Assembly: GCF_000714935.1 (NCBI RefSeq)
Contig: NZ_JMIR01000022.1
Span: forward strand, 20,279-84,278
Origin: Tumebacillus flagellatus
GTDB taxonomy: Bacteria; Bacillota; Bacilli; Tumebacillales; Tumebacillaceae
Reading direction: 5' to 3'
Length of the DNA stretch: 64,000 bases
Notes under the pieces: model-generated
What the model saw: the letters and a program-made list of their open reading frames with translations, nothing else
Database searches by the model: none
Told to the model about the DNA's origin: nothing
Part shown: piece after piece, positions 38,955 to 48,174 of the stretch
Numbering within the stretch: position 1 is the first letter of the stretch
Layout of the letters: every line of letters begins with the position of its first letter
Position numbers and translations under genes: made by a program

Positions 38955-39683
38955 ATGAACGATTTGCGTGTGCTGTTGGTCGATGACGAGCAGGCGATTC
39001 TCGACCTGTTGCGCATCGTTTTGGAAAAGGAAGGCTACCGCAACCTCCGTCTCGCCGCCACCGGACGGGACGCGATCGAAGTTTGCCGGACGTTTCAACC
39101 GGATTTGATCGTGCTCGACGTGATGCTGCCCGATCTGGAAGGGTTTGAAGTGTGCCGCCGGATGCGGGAGTTCACGGACGCGCCGGTGCTTTTTTTGACA
39201 GCACGGACGTCCGATCTCGACAAGTTGATGGGGTTTGGCATCGGCGGCGACGATTACATCACCAAGCCGTTTCACCCGCTGGAAGTGGCGGCTCGGGTCA
39301 AAGCGCACCTGCGCCGCCACCAACGCGTGCAGGCGGAACCGCAAGCGATGCAGTTTCGCGAGCAGGTATACGACTTCGGCCGCTTTCAAGTGCAGGAAAA
39401 AAGCGGCACGCTCGTCGTCGACGGAACCCCCGTGGATTGTCCGGCGCGGGAGTTTCAACTGCTGCTGTATTTCTGCAAACACCCGAATTTCGTGTTCTCC
39501 CGCCAGCAGTTGTATGAAGCGATCTGGGGCGAAGACAGCATGGGCGACGACAACACCGTGATGGTGCACGTCCGCCGGTTGCGCGAGAAAATCGAGGAAG
39601 ACCCCAGCCGCCCGCGCTTGCTGGTGACGATTCGCGGGTTGGGGTATAAATTGGCGGCGATGCCGAACGGGGACTCCCGATGA
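38955..39683 (+). CDS. OmpR-family response regulator
   Basis: A 242-residue regulator: receiver domain with the acidic pocket DDE (residues 10-12) and phosphoacceptor Asp55 (LIVLDVMLPD), then LTARTSD and IGGDDYITKPF. The C-terminal winged helix ends YLVTIRGLGYK-like (LLVTIRGLGYKLA). ATG preceded by GAGGTG. The kinase gene overlaps its stop by four bases, so they form one unit, likely controlling the ABC exporter just upstream. Confidence 0.95.
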   Translation: MNDLRVLLVDDEQAILDLLRIVLEKEGYRNLRLAATGRDAIEVCRTFQPDLIVLDVMLPDLEGFEVCRRMREFTDAPVLFLTARTSDLDKLMGFGIGGDDYITKPFHPLEVAARVKAHLRRHQRVQAEPQAMQFREQVYDFGRFQVQEKSGTLVVDGTPVDCPAREFQLLLYFCKHPNFVFSRQQLYEAIWGEDSMGDDNTVMVHVRRLREKIEEDPSRPRLLVTIRGLGYKLAAMPNGDSR

Positions 39684-41140
39684 ATCTGAAGACGCGCTTA
39701 ACGGTGAAGTTCCTGTCTCAAGTGTTCCTGCTGGTGGTGTTGGTGAGTGCGGTTTGGGGCGGGACGATTTTTTGGGTGCAGTATTCGGAGGAAGTCATTC
39801 CGCAGCAGAACGAGATGTTTGATGTCCTGAGCGAGTTGGAAAAAACGACAGAGGTGCAAGACGGCCGCGCCACCGTGCCGCCCCAGACGCTGGCGAAATT
39901 GGCTCCGCAGAGTTGGGTGCAGGTGCTCTCCGGCGACGGGCGGGAGTTGTTCGCGTATCGCAAACCGTCGAACATCCCCGAACGCATCGGGCCCGGTGAG
40001 TTGGCGTTCATGCGGGAGAATCCGCATGAGTACGGGTACGCGCTTCATACGTGGTATAAGGGCTCCGGGGAGAACTCGGTGACGTGGGTTTACGCCCTGC
40101 CGTTTGATGCGGAGACGCAACTGTCGATCGGCACGCGGTTTTTGATCTTGGTGTTGGGCGGCAGTTTGTTGCTTGCCGTGTTGGTGGCGTTTCTGTTCGG
40201 CCGCCAGTTGGGAGCGCCGTTGCTGCACATGATGAACTGGTTGAAGAACATCGCGTCGGGCGAGCTTCGCGAGCCGGTGGACGCAGACGGAATTGCGCGC
40301 AGTCGGAATCCGTCCGGCAATCTGCGCCGGGGGTATCGGCTCTATCGCGACGTGTTGAACACGTTGGAGCGGGTCACGGACGCTTTGCAAGCCAATGAGG
40401 AAGAACGCGCCCGCTTGGATCGCACCCGCGAAGAATGGATGGCGGGAGTTTCGCATGATATGAAGACTCCGCTCTCTTCCGTAAAGGGGTACGCGGAGTT
40501 GCTCGCCACGGAGCAGTATTCGTGGAGCGAAGCGGAAGTCCGCGAGTTCGGGCACGTGATTTCGGAAAAAGCGAAGCATATGGAACTCCTGCTGGAAGAC
40601 TTGAATTTGACCTTCCAACTGCGCAACAAAGCGCTTCCGATGGAGCGCCGCCTGGAAGACGTGGTTGAGGTCGCTCGGCAATCGGTGATTCACTTGATCA
40701 ACCATCCGCAGACGTCGAATCAAGAAGTGGTGTTTGCGTCGGCTGAGCAGCCGTCGATCTTCTACCCGCTCGACCGGGGCTGGTTCTCGCGCGCGCTCGA
40801 CAACTTGCTGGTCAATGCCGCCAAGCACAACCCGCCCGGCACGCGGATTGAAGTCGAAGTGTTGCGTGCGGAGGACGGCGGGGTGCGGATTCGCATCGCG
40901 GACAACGGCGTCGGCATGGATGCACAGACGTTGGAGCACTTGTTCGACCGCTATTACCGCGGGACGAGCACCGCGTCGAAAGAAAGCGCCGGAAGCGGGC
41001 TGGGCACGGCGATTGCGAAGCATCTCGTGGAAGCGCATGAAGGGCAGTTGGAGGTACAGAGCACTGTGGGCGCGGGAACGACGATTGTGGTTTCGTTGCC
41101 GCCTGTGCCTTCGATCGACATAAAAAAACCGCTGCGGTAG
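39680..41140 (+). CDS. Sensor histidine kinase (HisKA/HATPase)
   Basis: A 486-residue membrane kinase. TM1 is near residues 8-30, an extracytoplasmic domain extends to about 145, and TM2 follows (FLILVLGGSLLLAVLVAFLF). Then come a linker, the H-box EWMAGVSHDMKTPLSSVKGY, N-box ALDNLLVNAAKH, and G-boxes IADNGVGMD and SAGSGLGTAIAKHLV. ATGA overlap with the response regulator. The large extracellular loop suggests sensing of an external stimulus, in contrast to the loopless BceS type. Confidence 0.94.
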   Translation: MNLKTRLTVKFLSQVFLLVVLVSAVWGGTIFWVQYSEEVIPQQNEMFDVLSELEKTTEVQDGRATVPPQTLAKLAPQSWVQVLSGDGRELFAYRKPSNIPERIGPGELAFMRENPHEYGYALHTWYKGSGENSVTWVYALPFDAETQLSIGTRFLILVLGGSLLLAVLVAFLFGRQLGAPLLHMMNWLKNIASGELREPVDADGIARSRNPSGNLRRGYRLYRDVLNTLERVTDALQANEEERARLDRTREEWMAGVSHDMKTPLSSVKGYAELLATEQYSWSEAEVREFGHVISEKAKHMELLLEDLNLTFQLRNKALPMERRLEDVVEVARQSVIHLINHPQTSNQEVVFASAEQPSIFYPLDRGWFSRALDNLLVNAAKHNPPGTRIEVEVLRAEDGGVRIRIADNGVGMDAQTLEHLFDRYYRGTSTASKESAGSGLGTAIAKHLVEAHEGQLEVQSTVGAGTTIVVSLPPVPSIDIKKPLR

Positions 41141-41160
41141 GAGCAGCGGTTTTTTTTTAC
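41121..41160. terminator. Bidirectional terminator
   Basis: AACCGCTGC ... GCAGCGGTT hairpin between the convergent histidine kinase and ECF genes; it includes the kinase stop codon. Confidence 0.85.
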
Positions 41161-42884
41161 GTCGTACGGGAGATCAGAATCAGGATCAGCAAACACGCAA
41201 CACCAAGCCCCATCGTCAGAAAATCGGCTCGCTGAAAGCGGAGGCGTATGCTGTGGGTGCGTTTTTTTCCGAAAGAGCCGTAGCCTCGGGCTTCCATGGC
41301 GGTGGAGAGCTCTTCGCCGAGTTGGAAGATCGAGAGCAAGAGCGGGATCACCAGCACGGGGATGTCGCGGACGCGCAAGCCGCCGAGTTTAGCGTTGGAG
41401 CGTCCGCGAGCGCGCGTGATGCGGGAGAAGCGTTGCAGTTCGCGCAGGATCACCGGGATGAAGCGCAGGAGCAGCGAGACGGCCAGAGCGAACGCTTCGA
41501 CCGGAAGTTTCAGGCGGGCGAGCGGCGCGAGGGCTTGTTCGAGAGCTCGTTTCATCTTCAGTTGGCCGGTCGTGGCGGAAAGCAGGACGCCGAGGATGAG
41601 GACGAGCAGGACTTTGAAGACTTGGCGGAACGTATACAGCGCCGGGTCGAGCGCGAAACCCAGTCCGCCCTCAAACTGCAAACCGGAAAGGAGCACGGAG
41701 AAGATCAAGAAGTAGAGGAACGGCTTCGTGACGCGGAACAGTTCGCGGTAAGAAGCTTTGGAAAGCAACAGAACAGCAAGGGTCAGCAAGGTTCCAAGGA
41801 GCAAGCCGGGCCACGTGGTCTGCATCAACAACCCCACCGAGAGCGCGATATAAAAAACCCACTTGCCACGCGGGTCCAAGCGGTTGATGAGAGGGGTGGA
41901 GGGCACTTCGGGCTCGGATTGTTGGGAGGCGGCACCTGAACTTTGCGGTGCAACGTCGGTTGCAAAAGAACGCCTCGGCGCGGCATTCAGCGAGGCTTCT
42001 GAACTTAGCGAAGTTGCGTCAGACGCAAAAGAACGCATCTGCACGTTGCTTCCGGCTTCCGTCTTGGAACGAATCTGCGACGCAATTTCCTCCGCGAGCT
42101 CTTCCGGGGAGAGCACTTTCGACGGGAGGTTGAATCCGCACCTGCGAAGGCTTGCCGCTGTTTGGAAACTCTCCGGCAACCCGATTTCCGCTTCGTGGAG
42201 GAGTTGCGGGTTGGCGGACAGTTCGTCCGGCGTGAGGTCGGCGAGCAGTCGGCCTCCGGACACGACGAGCACGCGGTCGGCAATCGGGAAGAACGCGTCG
42301 AGGTCGTGCGTGGCGATCACCAGCCCGCCTGTATCCGTTGCGTCCGCCCACTCGCGGCACCAGTCCACCAAACCCGCCGTGCTTTGCGGGTCCAATCCTG
42401 CCGTCGGCTCGTCCAGAAACAGCCAGCGCGGTTGCACCGCGAGCGTCGTCCCCAGCGCGACGCGGCGCTTCTGCCCGCCGCTCAACGTCAGCGGCGATTG
42501 CGGCAACAAGTCCGCCGACAACCCCATCGCCAGAAGCGCCTCCCGCGAACGACGCCCCGTTTCCTCCGGCGTCAACTTCAGCGGCTTCAGCGAATACACA
42601 AACTCCGCTTCCACCGTTCGCGCAAACAACTGCTGTTCCGGCGATTGAAACACGACGCCGATTTCGTTTTGCACCGCGCGGTTGACGCGCTTCCCGTCCC
42701 AAAGCGGCACGCCGTCATGCACCACCGAACCGGATGTCGGCTTCTGCAACCCCGTCATCACATCGAGCAACGTAGACTTCCCCGCTCCCGTGCGCCCGAT
42801 CAACAGCGTGATGCCGGAATGAATTTCACACGTCACTTCGCGCAAGATCCCCTGCAAACTCACACTCTGCACTGTCAAACTCAT
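41157..42884 (-). CDS. ECF transporter: ATPase fused to T component
   Basis: A 575-residue fusion. Residues 1 to about 245 are an ECF A-type ATPase with Walker A GRTGAGKSTLL, Q-loop VVFQSPEQQL, signature LSGGQKRR and Walker B LFLDEPTAGLDP. A low-complexity Ser/Ala linker (about 265-335) contains the near repeats RSFASDA and RSFATDV. Residues about 340-575 are the CbiQ/EcfT membrane component, with five to six hydrophobic segments and the coupling motifs TRARGRSN and AMEARGYG. These two parts are normally separate genes. It follows the other ATPase gene with an ATGA overlap and faces bioY across a divergent promoter. Confidence 0.9.
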   Translation of the reverse strand: MSLTVQSVSLQGILREVTCEIHSGITLLIGRTGAGKSTLLDVMTGLQKPTSGSVVHDGVPLWDGKRVNRAVQNEIGVVFQSPEQQLFARTVEAEFVYSLKPLKLTPEETGRRSREALLAMGLSADLLPQSPLTLSGGQKRRVALGTTLAVQPRWLFLDEPTAGLDPQSTAGLVDWCREWADATDTGGLVIATHDLDAFFPIADRVLVVSGGRLLADLTPDELSANPQLLHEAEIGLPESFQTAASLRRCGFNLPSKVLSPEELAEEIASQIRSKTEAGSNVQMRSFASDATSLSSEASLNAAPRRSFATDVAPQSSGAASQQSEPEVPSTPLINRLDPRGKWVFYIALSVGLLMQTTWPGLLLGTLLTLAVLLLSKASYRELFRVTKPFLYFLIFSVLLSGLQFEGGLGFALDPALYTFRQVFKVLLVLILGVLLSATTGQLKMKRALEQALAPLARLKLPVEAFALAVSLLLRFIPVILRELQRFSRITRARGRSNAKLGGLRVRDIPVLVIPLLLSIFQLGEELSTAMEARGYGSFGKKRTHSIRLRFQRADFLTMGLGVACLLILILISRTT

Positions 42885-43795
42885 ACGAAATCCCCCACCT
42901 CTTCCGGCAAAAGCGGCCGCTTGCGCAACGCGACTCCGCGCCGCTCCAACGCGCGCGCCACCTGCACGACATAAGGCGGCGCAAACCCTAACGAGTCACA
43001 AGGCGTCTGCCCCTCCGACCCCTCTCTTCCATAAAAAAACACCTCCGGCGCGCCTTCAAACACCACGCGCCCCACTTCCAACGCCACGACGCGTTGCGCC
43101 CGCGCCACTTCGTCCATCCATTGTGTGATCCAGATCACCGTCTGCCCCGCTTGATGCAAGCGGGCGGCGACGTCGAGCAGCCGAGCCCGCGATTCCGGGT
43201 CGAGCATGGAGGTCGCTTCGTCAAACACCAGCACGTCCGCTTTCATCGCCAAGCAACCGGCGACGGCGAGCAACTGTTTTTGTCCGCCGGAGAGCGTGGA
43301 GACGTTGGCGTGTTTTTTTTCGAGCAAGCCGACGGTGAGCAGGGCTTCTTCGGCGCGGGCGGGCATCTCGTCGGGCGGGACGGCGAGGTTTTCCAGGCCG
43401 AAGCAGACGTCTTCCCAGACGGTTTCGCCGACGATCTGCGCGTCCGGGGTTTGGAAGACCAGTTGCACCAGTCCTGCGCTGCGCTCCAAAGTTCCGCGCG
43501 AGACGGGCAACAATCCCGCCAAGACTCGTCCCAACGTGCTTTTGCCGCTGCCGTTGCGGCCGACGACGGCTACCCAGTCGCCTCGGCGGACTTCGAGATC
43601 CAGATCACGCAGGACGAAACGAATGCCGTCCGGGTTTGCAGACCCGCCGTTTCTGCCTGCGTGTTTCAACGTGTTTGTAGTCGTCTCGTTCTCGGCTTCC
43701 CGATGCTCCCCCGTCCCTCCGGTCACCGCAAACGCAACGGACACGCCTTGCAACCTGAACGCTTCCTTGCCGCCGAGCGCTTGTTCCCTGCTCAT
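42881..43795 (-). CDS. ecfA: ECF transporter ATP-binding protein
   Basis: A 304-residue ATPase with Walker A GRNGSGKSTLG, VFQTPDAQIVG Q-loop, LSGGQKQLLA and Walker B VLVFDEATSMLDP, typical of EcfA1/EcfA2. An unusual insertion of about 35 residues (TGGTGEHREAENETTTNT...) interrupts the first strands before FVLRDLDLEV. The ATG at 43795 follows GGGGAGG; the upstream in-frame start is less good. Its stop overlaps the start of the ATPase-T fusion. Together they would power BioY, encoded divergently. Confidence 0.92.
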   Translation of the reverse strand: MSREQALGGKEAFRLQGVSVAFAVTGGTGEHREAENETTTNTLKHAGRNGGSANPDGIRFVLRDLDLEVRRGDWVAVVGRNGSGKSTLGRVLAGLLPVSRGTLERSAGLVQLVFQTPDAQIVGETVWEDVCFGLENLAVPPDEMPARAEEALLTVGLLEKKHANVSTLSGGQKQLLAVAGCLAMKADVLVFDEATSMLDPESRARLLDVAARLHQAGQTVIWITQWMDEVARAQRVVALEVGRVVFEGAPEVFFYGREGSEGQTPCDSLGFAPPYVVQVARALERRGVALRKRPLLPEEVGDFV

Positions 43796-43842
43796 GTCGC
43801 TTCCTCCCCTTTTCAACCCTGCTGCCTGTGTGGTAGAATCCG

Positions 43843-43875
43843 ATTGTCATCCTATTTAGTATCCAAGTTAACATT
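43843..43875. promoter_or_regulatory. Candidate BirA operator between ecfA and bioY
   Basis: TTGTCATCC (43844-43852) and AGTTAACAT (43866-43874) resemble the half-sites of the Firmicute BirA operator (TTGTNAACC-N14-GGTTNACAA) with about 13 bp between them. A weak promoter-like pair, TTCAAC and TAGAAT, lies just upstream. The position between the two divergent units would let biotin repress both. Confidence 0.5.
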
Positions 43876-43893
43876 AGGACGGAGGTTTCTGCA

Positions 43894-44487
43894 ATGCGTT
43901 CGAAACTCACAGTGCGCGGTCTGGTGTTTTCCGCTTTGATTGCTGCGCTCATGGTCGTGTTTAGCAACGTGAACATCAACCTCGGATTCACGCCGGTTCC
44001 CATCACGCTCGGCAACATGGTCGTCATGCTGGCGGGCATCTTCCTCGGAGCGGGGTACGGATTTTTCTCGATGCTGCTCGTCATCCTCTTGACCATCCTC
44101 GGCCTGCCGATGCTCCACGGCACAGGCGGCCTCTCCGTGCTCGCGGGTCCGACCGGCGGGTATGTCATGCTCTATCCGGTCTGCGCGTTTCTCGTCGGCT
44201 ACTTGGGCAACAAAGTCAAAGGCAACGGCCCGGTCGCGGCGGTCTTGCTGGCGGTGATCATCTACGTGTTCGGCGCGCTGCTCTGCTACGTCAGCGGCGT
44301 CTGGTGGCTGATGCACGTCACCGGCATGAGCTTGCAAAAAGCGCTCGTCGGCGGCTGCTACCCGTTCTTGCTCGGCGACGCGATCAAGTCGGTTGCCGCA
44401 GCGCTGATCGCGCTGCCCGTTCGCAAACTCTACCCCTCTTCCCGCTTGGTGGGCACGGCTCAATCGCGAGTCGTCAAACTGAACTAA
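43894..44487 (+). CDS. bioY: Biotin transporter substrate-binding component BioY
   Basis: A 197-residue membrane protein with six hydrophobic segments. NLGFTPVPITLGNMVVMLAG, GLPMLHGTGGLSVLAGPTGGY and the C-terminal GDAIKSVAAALIALPVRK are BioY signatures. It binds biotin and needs an ECF module for high-affinity uptake, here supplied by the divergent ATPase and ATPase-T fusion genes. ATG preceded by GGAGG. Confidence 0.95.
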   Translation: MRSKLTVRGLVFSALIAALMVVFSNVNINLGFTPVPITLGNMVVMLAGIFLGAGYGFFSMLLVILLTILGLPMLHGTGGLSVLAGPTGGYVMLYPVCAFLVGYLGNKVKGNGPVAAVLLAVIIYVFGALLCYVSGVWWLMHVTGMSLQKALVGGCYPFLLGDAIKSVAAALIALPVRKLYPSSRLVGTAQSRVVKLN

Positions 44488-44489
44488 CC

Positions 44490-44525
44490 CAAAAGCCCCG
44501 GTCAACAGACCGGGGCTTTCTCTCC
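44490..44525. terminator. Terminator after bioY and sqr
   Basis: AAGCCCCGGT ... ACCGGGGCTT hairpin between convergent bioY and sulfide:quinone oxidoreductase genes. Confidence 0.85.
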
Positions 44526-44530
44526 TCTTC

Positions 44531-45727
44531 CTACATCAGACCCTTCAACATGCCTTTCCAATACATCGCCGGCAACAGGTTTTTTTTCAACAGGTACATG
44601 CTCAAACGTTCTTTGGATTGATCAAACGGGAACGTCTCTTTCGGTTGAGACTGGTAATCGAATTCCGCCATGATCAGTTTGCCGTACCCCGTCACGATCG
44701 GGCAGGACGTGTATCCGTCATAAGTGGACTTCATCGGGACTCCTTGCATCACGGAAAGCAGGTTCTGCGCGACGACGGGTGCCTGTTTGCGGATCGCGGC
44801 TCCCGTTTTCGAAGTCGGCAAGTTGGCGCAGTCCCCCAAGGCAAACACGTTCCCATAACGTTTGTGACGCAGGTAGGTTGCGTCCACGTCCACCCAGCCG
44901 GCCGCATCGGCCAGCGGGCTTTTCTTGAGAAAGTCGGGCGCGCTCATCGGAGGCACGACGTGGATCATGTCGTAGTCCTGAACTTCTTGCTCTCCGGTCG
45001 CCAAGTTCTCAAACACCGCTTGGCGCTCTCTCCCGCGAATCTCCACCAAATTCATTTGGAACCGGGTCTGAATCTCTTTGCGCTTGACCACTTCACTCAA
45101 TGACGCAGCGTACTTCGGGACCGAGAAGATGCCGGCGTTTGCGGACAGAAAGCGGATCTCGCTCTTGGCGCGCACCCCGGATTTCCGAAAATAGTCGTCC
45201 GCCAAGTACATGATCTTCTGCGGAGCGCCCCCGCACTTGATCGGGGTGTTCGGAAGCGTGAAAATCGCTCGTCCGCCTTTGAAATTGCGAATCGCTTCCC
45301 ACGTGCTGTTCACATAGTCATATGAGTAGTTGCTGCACACTCCGTTTTTGCCGATCGTGTCCCGCAGGCCCTTGATTTTGTCCCAGTCGACTTGAATGCC
45401 GGCCGCCACCACCAAGTACTCGTACGTGAACCGGCTTCCCGACGCCGTGATCACGGTGTTGGTTTCCGGCTCAAACTCCGTAACCGCTTCTTGCACCCAA
45501 TCGGCGCCGCGTGGAATCACCGACCGTTGCTCCCGTTCTGTTTGCTCCCGTTTGGCGGCTCCTCCGCCCACCAACGTCCAGAGCGGTTGGTAGTAGTGTT
45601 TGGTTGCCGGGTCGATAACGGCCACTTGCCGAGCCAAACCGCTGTTCGCCCGCAGCAATCGGGCCGCCACGCTGATTCCCCCGCTGCCTCCACCGACGAT
45701 TACGACTTTATAATGACGAGTTTTCAT
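44531..45727 (-). CDS. sqr: Sulfide:quinone oxidoreductase
   Basis: A 398-residue FAD-dependent, membrane-associated enzyme that oxidises H2S to polysulfide or persulfide and passes electrons to the quinone pool. The dinucleotide fold VVIVGGGSGGISVAA, HYYQPLWTLVGGG, FTLPNTPIKCGGAPQ and NVFALGDCANLPTSKTGAA are SQR signatures. Cysteines at 131, 165, 300 and 342 include the candidate catalytic ones. The ATG at 45727 follows GGGAGG. It is 22 bp after cydB, so electrons could flow from sulfide through quinol to cytochrome bd in one operon. Confidence 0.93.
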   Translation of the reverse strand: MKTRHYKVVIVGGGSGGISVAARLLRANSGLARQVAVIDPATKHYYQPLWTLVGGGAAKREQTEREQRSVIPRGADWVQEAVTEFEPETNTVITASGSRFTYEYLVVAAGIQVDWDKIKGLRDTIGKNGVCSNYSYDYVNSTWEAIRNFKGGRAIFTLPNTPIKCGGAPQKIMYLADDYFRKSGVRAKSEIRFLSANAGIFSVPKYAASLSEVVKRKEIQTRFQMNLVEIRGRERQAVFENLATGEQEVQDYDMIHVVPPMSAPDFLKKSPLADAAGWVDVDATYLRHKRYGNVFALGDCANLPTSKTGAAIRKQAPVVAQNLLSVMQGVPMKSTYDGYTSCPIVTGYGKLIMAEFDYQSQPKETFPFDQSKERLSMYLLKKNLLPAMYWKGMLKGLM

Positions 45728-45749
45728 CTCTTGAACGCCTCCCTTTCTC

Positions 45750-46772
45750 CTATGGCTCCTCCGACAACTTGCCGCTCGCATACTTGGTGTTAAACAAAAA
45801 CAGTTTCATCAGCAAGACCAGCGACGGGATGAGCAGGCACAACCCGGCGATCAACCCGATCACCAACGCCAAGCCCATCTGCGGGGACGTGATGCTGTCG
45901 TGAACCTTGATATACGGCTCCAACAAATACGGCAGATGAGAAGCGCCGTACCCAAACAGAGCGAACAGAAACTGCAGCATCACCCATACAAACGCCCACC
46001 CGTACGACTTGCGCGTCACTTGCAGGGCGAACGCAACCAAGAAACAACCGAAACTGCCCAAAAACAGCGGATAGATGTCCAACATGCGCTCAAAATGTCC
46101 CGGGTTGTGCGTCCGAAGTGTAAAAAACACCAGCAACGAAGCAAAGATGGTCGGCAACGCAGTCGCCAATGCGAACCGGCGCAACGTTTCCGCCGCCGCC
46201 GGATCTCGTGCTTTCTTGGCGTAGTACGCCAAAAAACTTGCGGAAATATACAGAACGCTGGTCACCGCCACCAGCACCACTGCCCAGGAATACGGATTGC
46301 TGAGCAAGCGATCCAGAGCGAGAGTCACTTTGCCGTTGTTTTCGTCGATGAACCCGCCTTCGGAAATCGTCAGCACCGTCGCCAACGAAGCGGGAATGAA
46401 CAATCCGGTCGCGCCGTAGAGAAAGCGATACAGAGCGCTCGACTTGGCGTAGTGCGAGAACGCGTAAAACGATCCGCGCAGCGCCAGCAGGACGAGCGCA
46501 ATGCTCCCCGGCACCAACAGCGCCGTACCGTAATAGTAAGCCGTATCCGGATAGAACCCGATCAAGCCGACCATGAAAAAGATCAAAAAAACGTTGGTCA
46601 CTTCCCACATCGGGGACAGGTACCGTTCGATCACGCCGTTGACGAGATGCTCCCGCCCGGTGATGAAACTGTAGTAAGAGAAAAACCCCGCGCCAAAGTC
46701 AATGGACGCCACGATGACGTAGCCATAGAGAAACATCCACAACACGGTAATGCCCACGTTCTCAAGCGACAT
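45750..46772 (-). CDS. cydB: Cytochrome bd-type quinol oxidase subunit II
   Basis: A 340-residue membrane protein with eight or nine hydrophobic segments. It begins MSLENVGITVLWMFLYGYVI followed by ASIDFGAGFFS, and shows WEVTNVFLIFFMVGLIGFYP. It partners CydA in the terminal oxidase. The start at 46772 follows AAGGGAGGG and overlaps the cydA 3' end by 11 bp, indicating coupling. Confidence 0.92.
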   Translation of the reverse strand: MSLENVGITVLWMFLYGYVIVASIDFGAGFFSYYSFITGREHLVNGVIERYLSPMWEVTNVFLIFFMVGLIGFYPDTAYYYGTALLVPGSIALVLLALRGSFYAFSHYAKSSALYRFLYGATGLFIPASLATVLTISEGGFIDENNGKVTLALDRLLSNPYSWAVVLVAVTSVLYISASFLAYYAKKARDPAAAETLRRFALATALPTIFASLLVFFTLRTHNPGHFERMLDIYPLFLGSFGCFLVAFALQVTRKSYGWAFVWVMLQFLFALFGYGASHLPYLLEPYIKVHDSITSPQMGLALVIGLIAGLCLLIPSLVLLMKLFLFNTKYASGKLSEEP

Positions 46773-48099
46773 GAGGCTCCCTCCCTTGGTCAACATCCGC
46801 CGGGATCGGGTTGTTTCGGAACATCCGCAACAACACCCGGCTCGCCGCGACGCCCAAGAAGACATACAGCAGCCCGAACAAGATTACCATCGAACCAACA
46901 TGGGCCGAGGTCGTCGCGGATGCGCCCGTTTTCAGATAGCCGACGAGAATCCACGGTTGGCGTCCCACTTCCGAGAACACCCACCCGAGTTGGATCGCGA
47001 GCATCGCCAACGGACCTCCCCAGACGATCAAGCGCATCAACCCCTTCGGAACTTCTCTGCCGCGCTTTCTCGTCCAGAGGAAGTAGAGAAGCGGAACCAA
47101 GACCATATACGAACCGATCCCTGCCATGGCGTCAAACAAGTAATGGACAAAAAGCGGAGGTTGCAAATCCTTGGCGACTTCGTTCAATCCCTTGACCTCA
47201 CCCGTTGGCGAACCCGTTGCGAGAAAAGACAGCAGGTATGGAATTTTCACGCCGTAGGAAATCTCGTGCGTTTGTTCATTCAGCACGCCGCCCAGCACGA
47301 GGCTTGCTTGCGTCCCCGTGTCAAAATGCCATTCGGCTGCCGCGAGTTTTTCCGGCTGGTGCTTCGCCAAGTACTTCCCGGCCAAATCGCCGTACAAAGC
47401 TGTGCCGGAGGAAAAAACCAACGAGAGCACCATCGTCAGTCGCAGCGCTTTCTTCACATACTCTTGCTTGTTGCCTTTGAGCATTCGATAAGCCGCCAAA
47501 CACGCCAACACAAACGCGGTGGTCGCCCACGCCGACAAGATCATATGCCCTGCTTTCGTCGGCGTCGCCGGGTTGAACATCGCAAGGATCGGCTGAACAT
47601 CGACAATCTTGCCGTCTTGAAGCTTGAACCCTTGCGGCGCGTTCATGAACGCGTTGACCGTCATGATGAAAAAGGCGGACAGAGAAGAACCGACGAGAAC
47701 GGGAATGCCCAATGCCCAGTGAATCCACGGGTTGGAAAACCGATTCCACGAATACAGGTAGATCCCTAAGAAAATCGCTTCAAAGAAGAACGCGAACGTT
47801 TCCAAAAACAGCGGCAACGCGATGGCGTCACCGCCCAATTTCATAAACGTCGGCCAGAGCAGAGACAGTTGCAACCCGATGCAGGTGCCGGTGACAACCC
47901 CGACCGCCACCGTCACCGTATACCCTTTGCTCCAGCGTTTGGCCATCTGCAGATAGTGGTCGTCCCCCCGACGAATCCCCAGAAACTCCGCGATGGAGAT
48001 GACCAGCGGCATTCCGACCCCCAACGTGGCAAATATGATGTGAAAGGACAGCGTCATCATCGTCAAGATACGAGCGAGCATCGTCTGATCCAAGTTCAT
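46762..48099 (-). CDS. cydA: Cytochrome bd-type quinol oxidase subunit I
   Basis: A 445-residue membrane subunit carrying the haems. His20 in the first helix (TLSFHIIFATLGVGMP) fits the b595 ligand, and TKAGHMILSAW and EVGRQPWILVGY (the GRQPW motif) are conserved. The quinol loop is short, as in the Firmicute CydA/CIO-type enzymes. Bd oxidases are insensitive to sulfide, which fits the neighbouring SQR and persulfide dioxygenase genes. ATG preceded by GGGAGAGG. Confidence 0.93.
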   Translation of the reverse strand: MNLDQTMLARILTMMTLSFHIIFATLGVGMPLVISIAEFLGIRRGDDHYLQMAKRWSKGYTVTVAVGVVTGTCIGLQLSLLWPTFMKLGGDAIALPLFLETFAFFFEAIFLGIYLYSWNRFSNPWIHWALGIPVLVGSSLSAFFIMTVNAFMNAPQGFKLQDGKIVDVQPILAMFNPATPTKAGHMILSAWATTAFVLACLAAYRMLKGNKQEYVKKALRLTMVLSLVFSSGTALYGDLAGKYLAKHQPEKLAAAEWHFDTGTQASLVLGGVLNEQTHEISYGVKIPYLLSFLATGSPTGEVKGLNEVAKDLQPPLFVHYLFDAMAGIGSYMVLVPLLYFLWTRKRGREVPKGLMRLIVWGGPLAMLAIQLGWVFSEVGRQPWILVGYLKTGASATTSAHVGSMVILFGLLYVFLGVAASRVLLRMFRNNPIPADVDQGREPHVA

Positions 48100-48123
48100 T
48101 GTCCTCTCCCTTTCTCCTGCCGG

Positions 48124-48164
48124 AAGAAAACAACCGCCCGCCGATGGGGACGGTTGTTTTTCTT
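48124..48164 (-). terminator. Hairpin between persulfide dioxygenase gene and cydA
   Basis: AACAACCG ... CGGTTGTT hairpin with a short, interrupted T-run on the minus strand. Its weak tail suggests attenuation with read-through into cydAB-sqr more than a full stop. Confidence 0.6.
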
Positions 48165-48174
48165 TCGTTACTTC

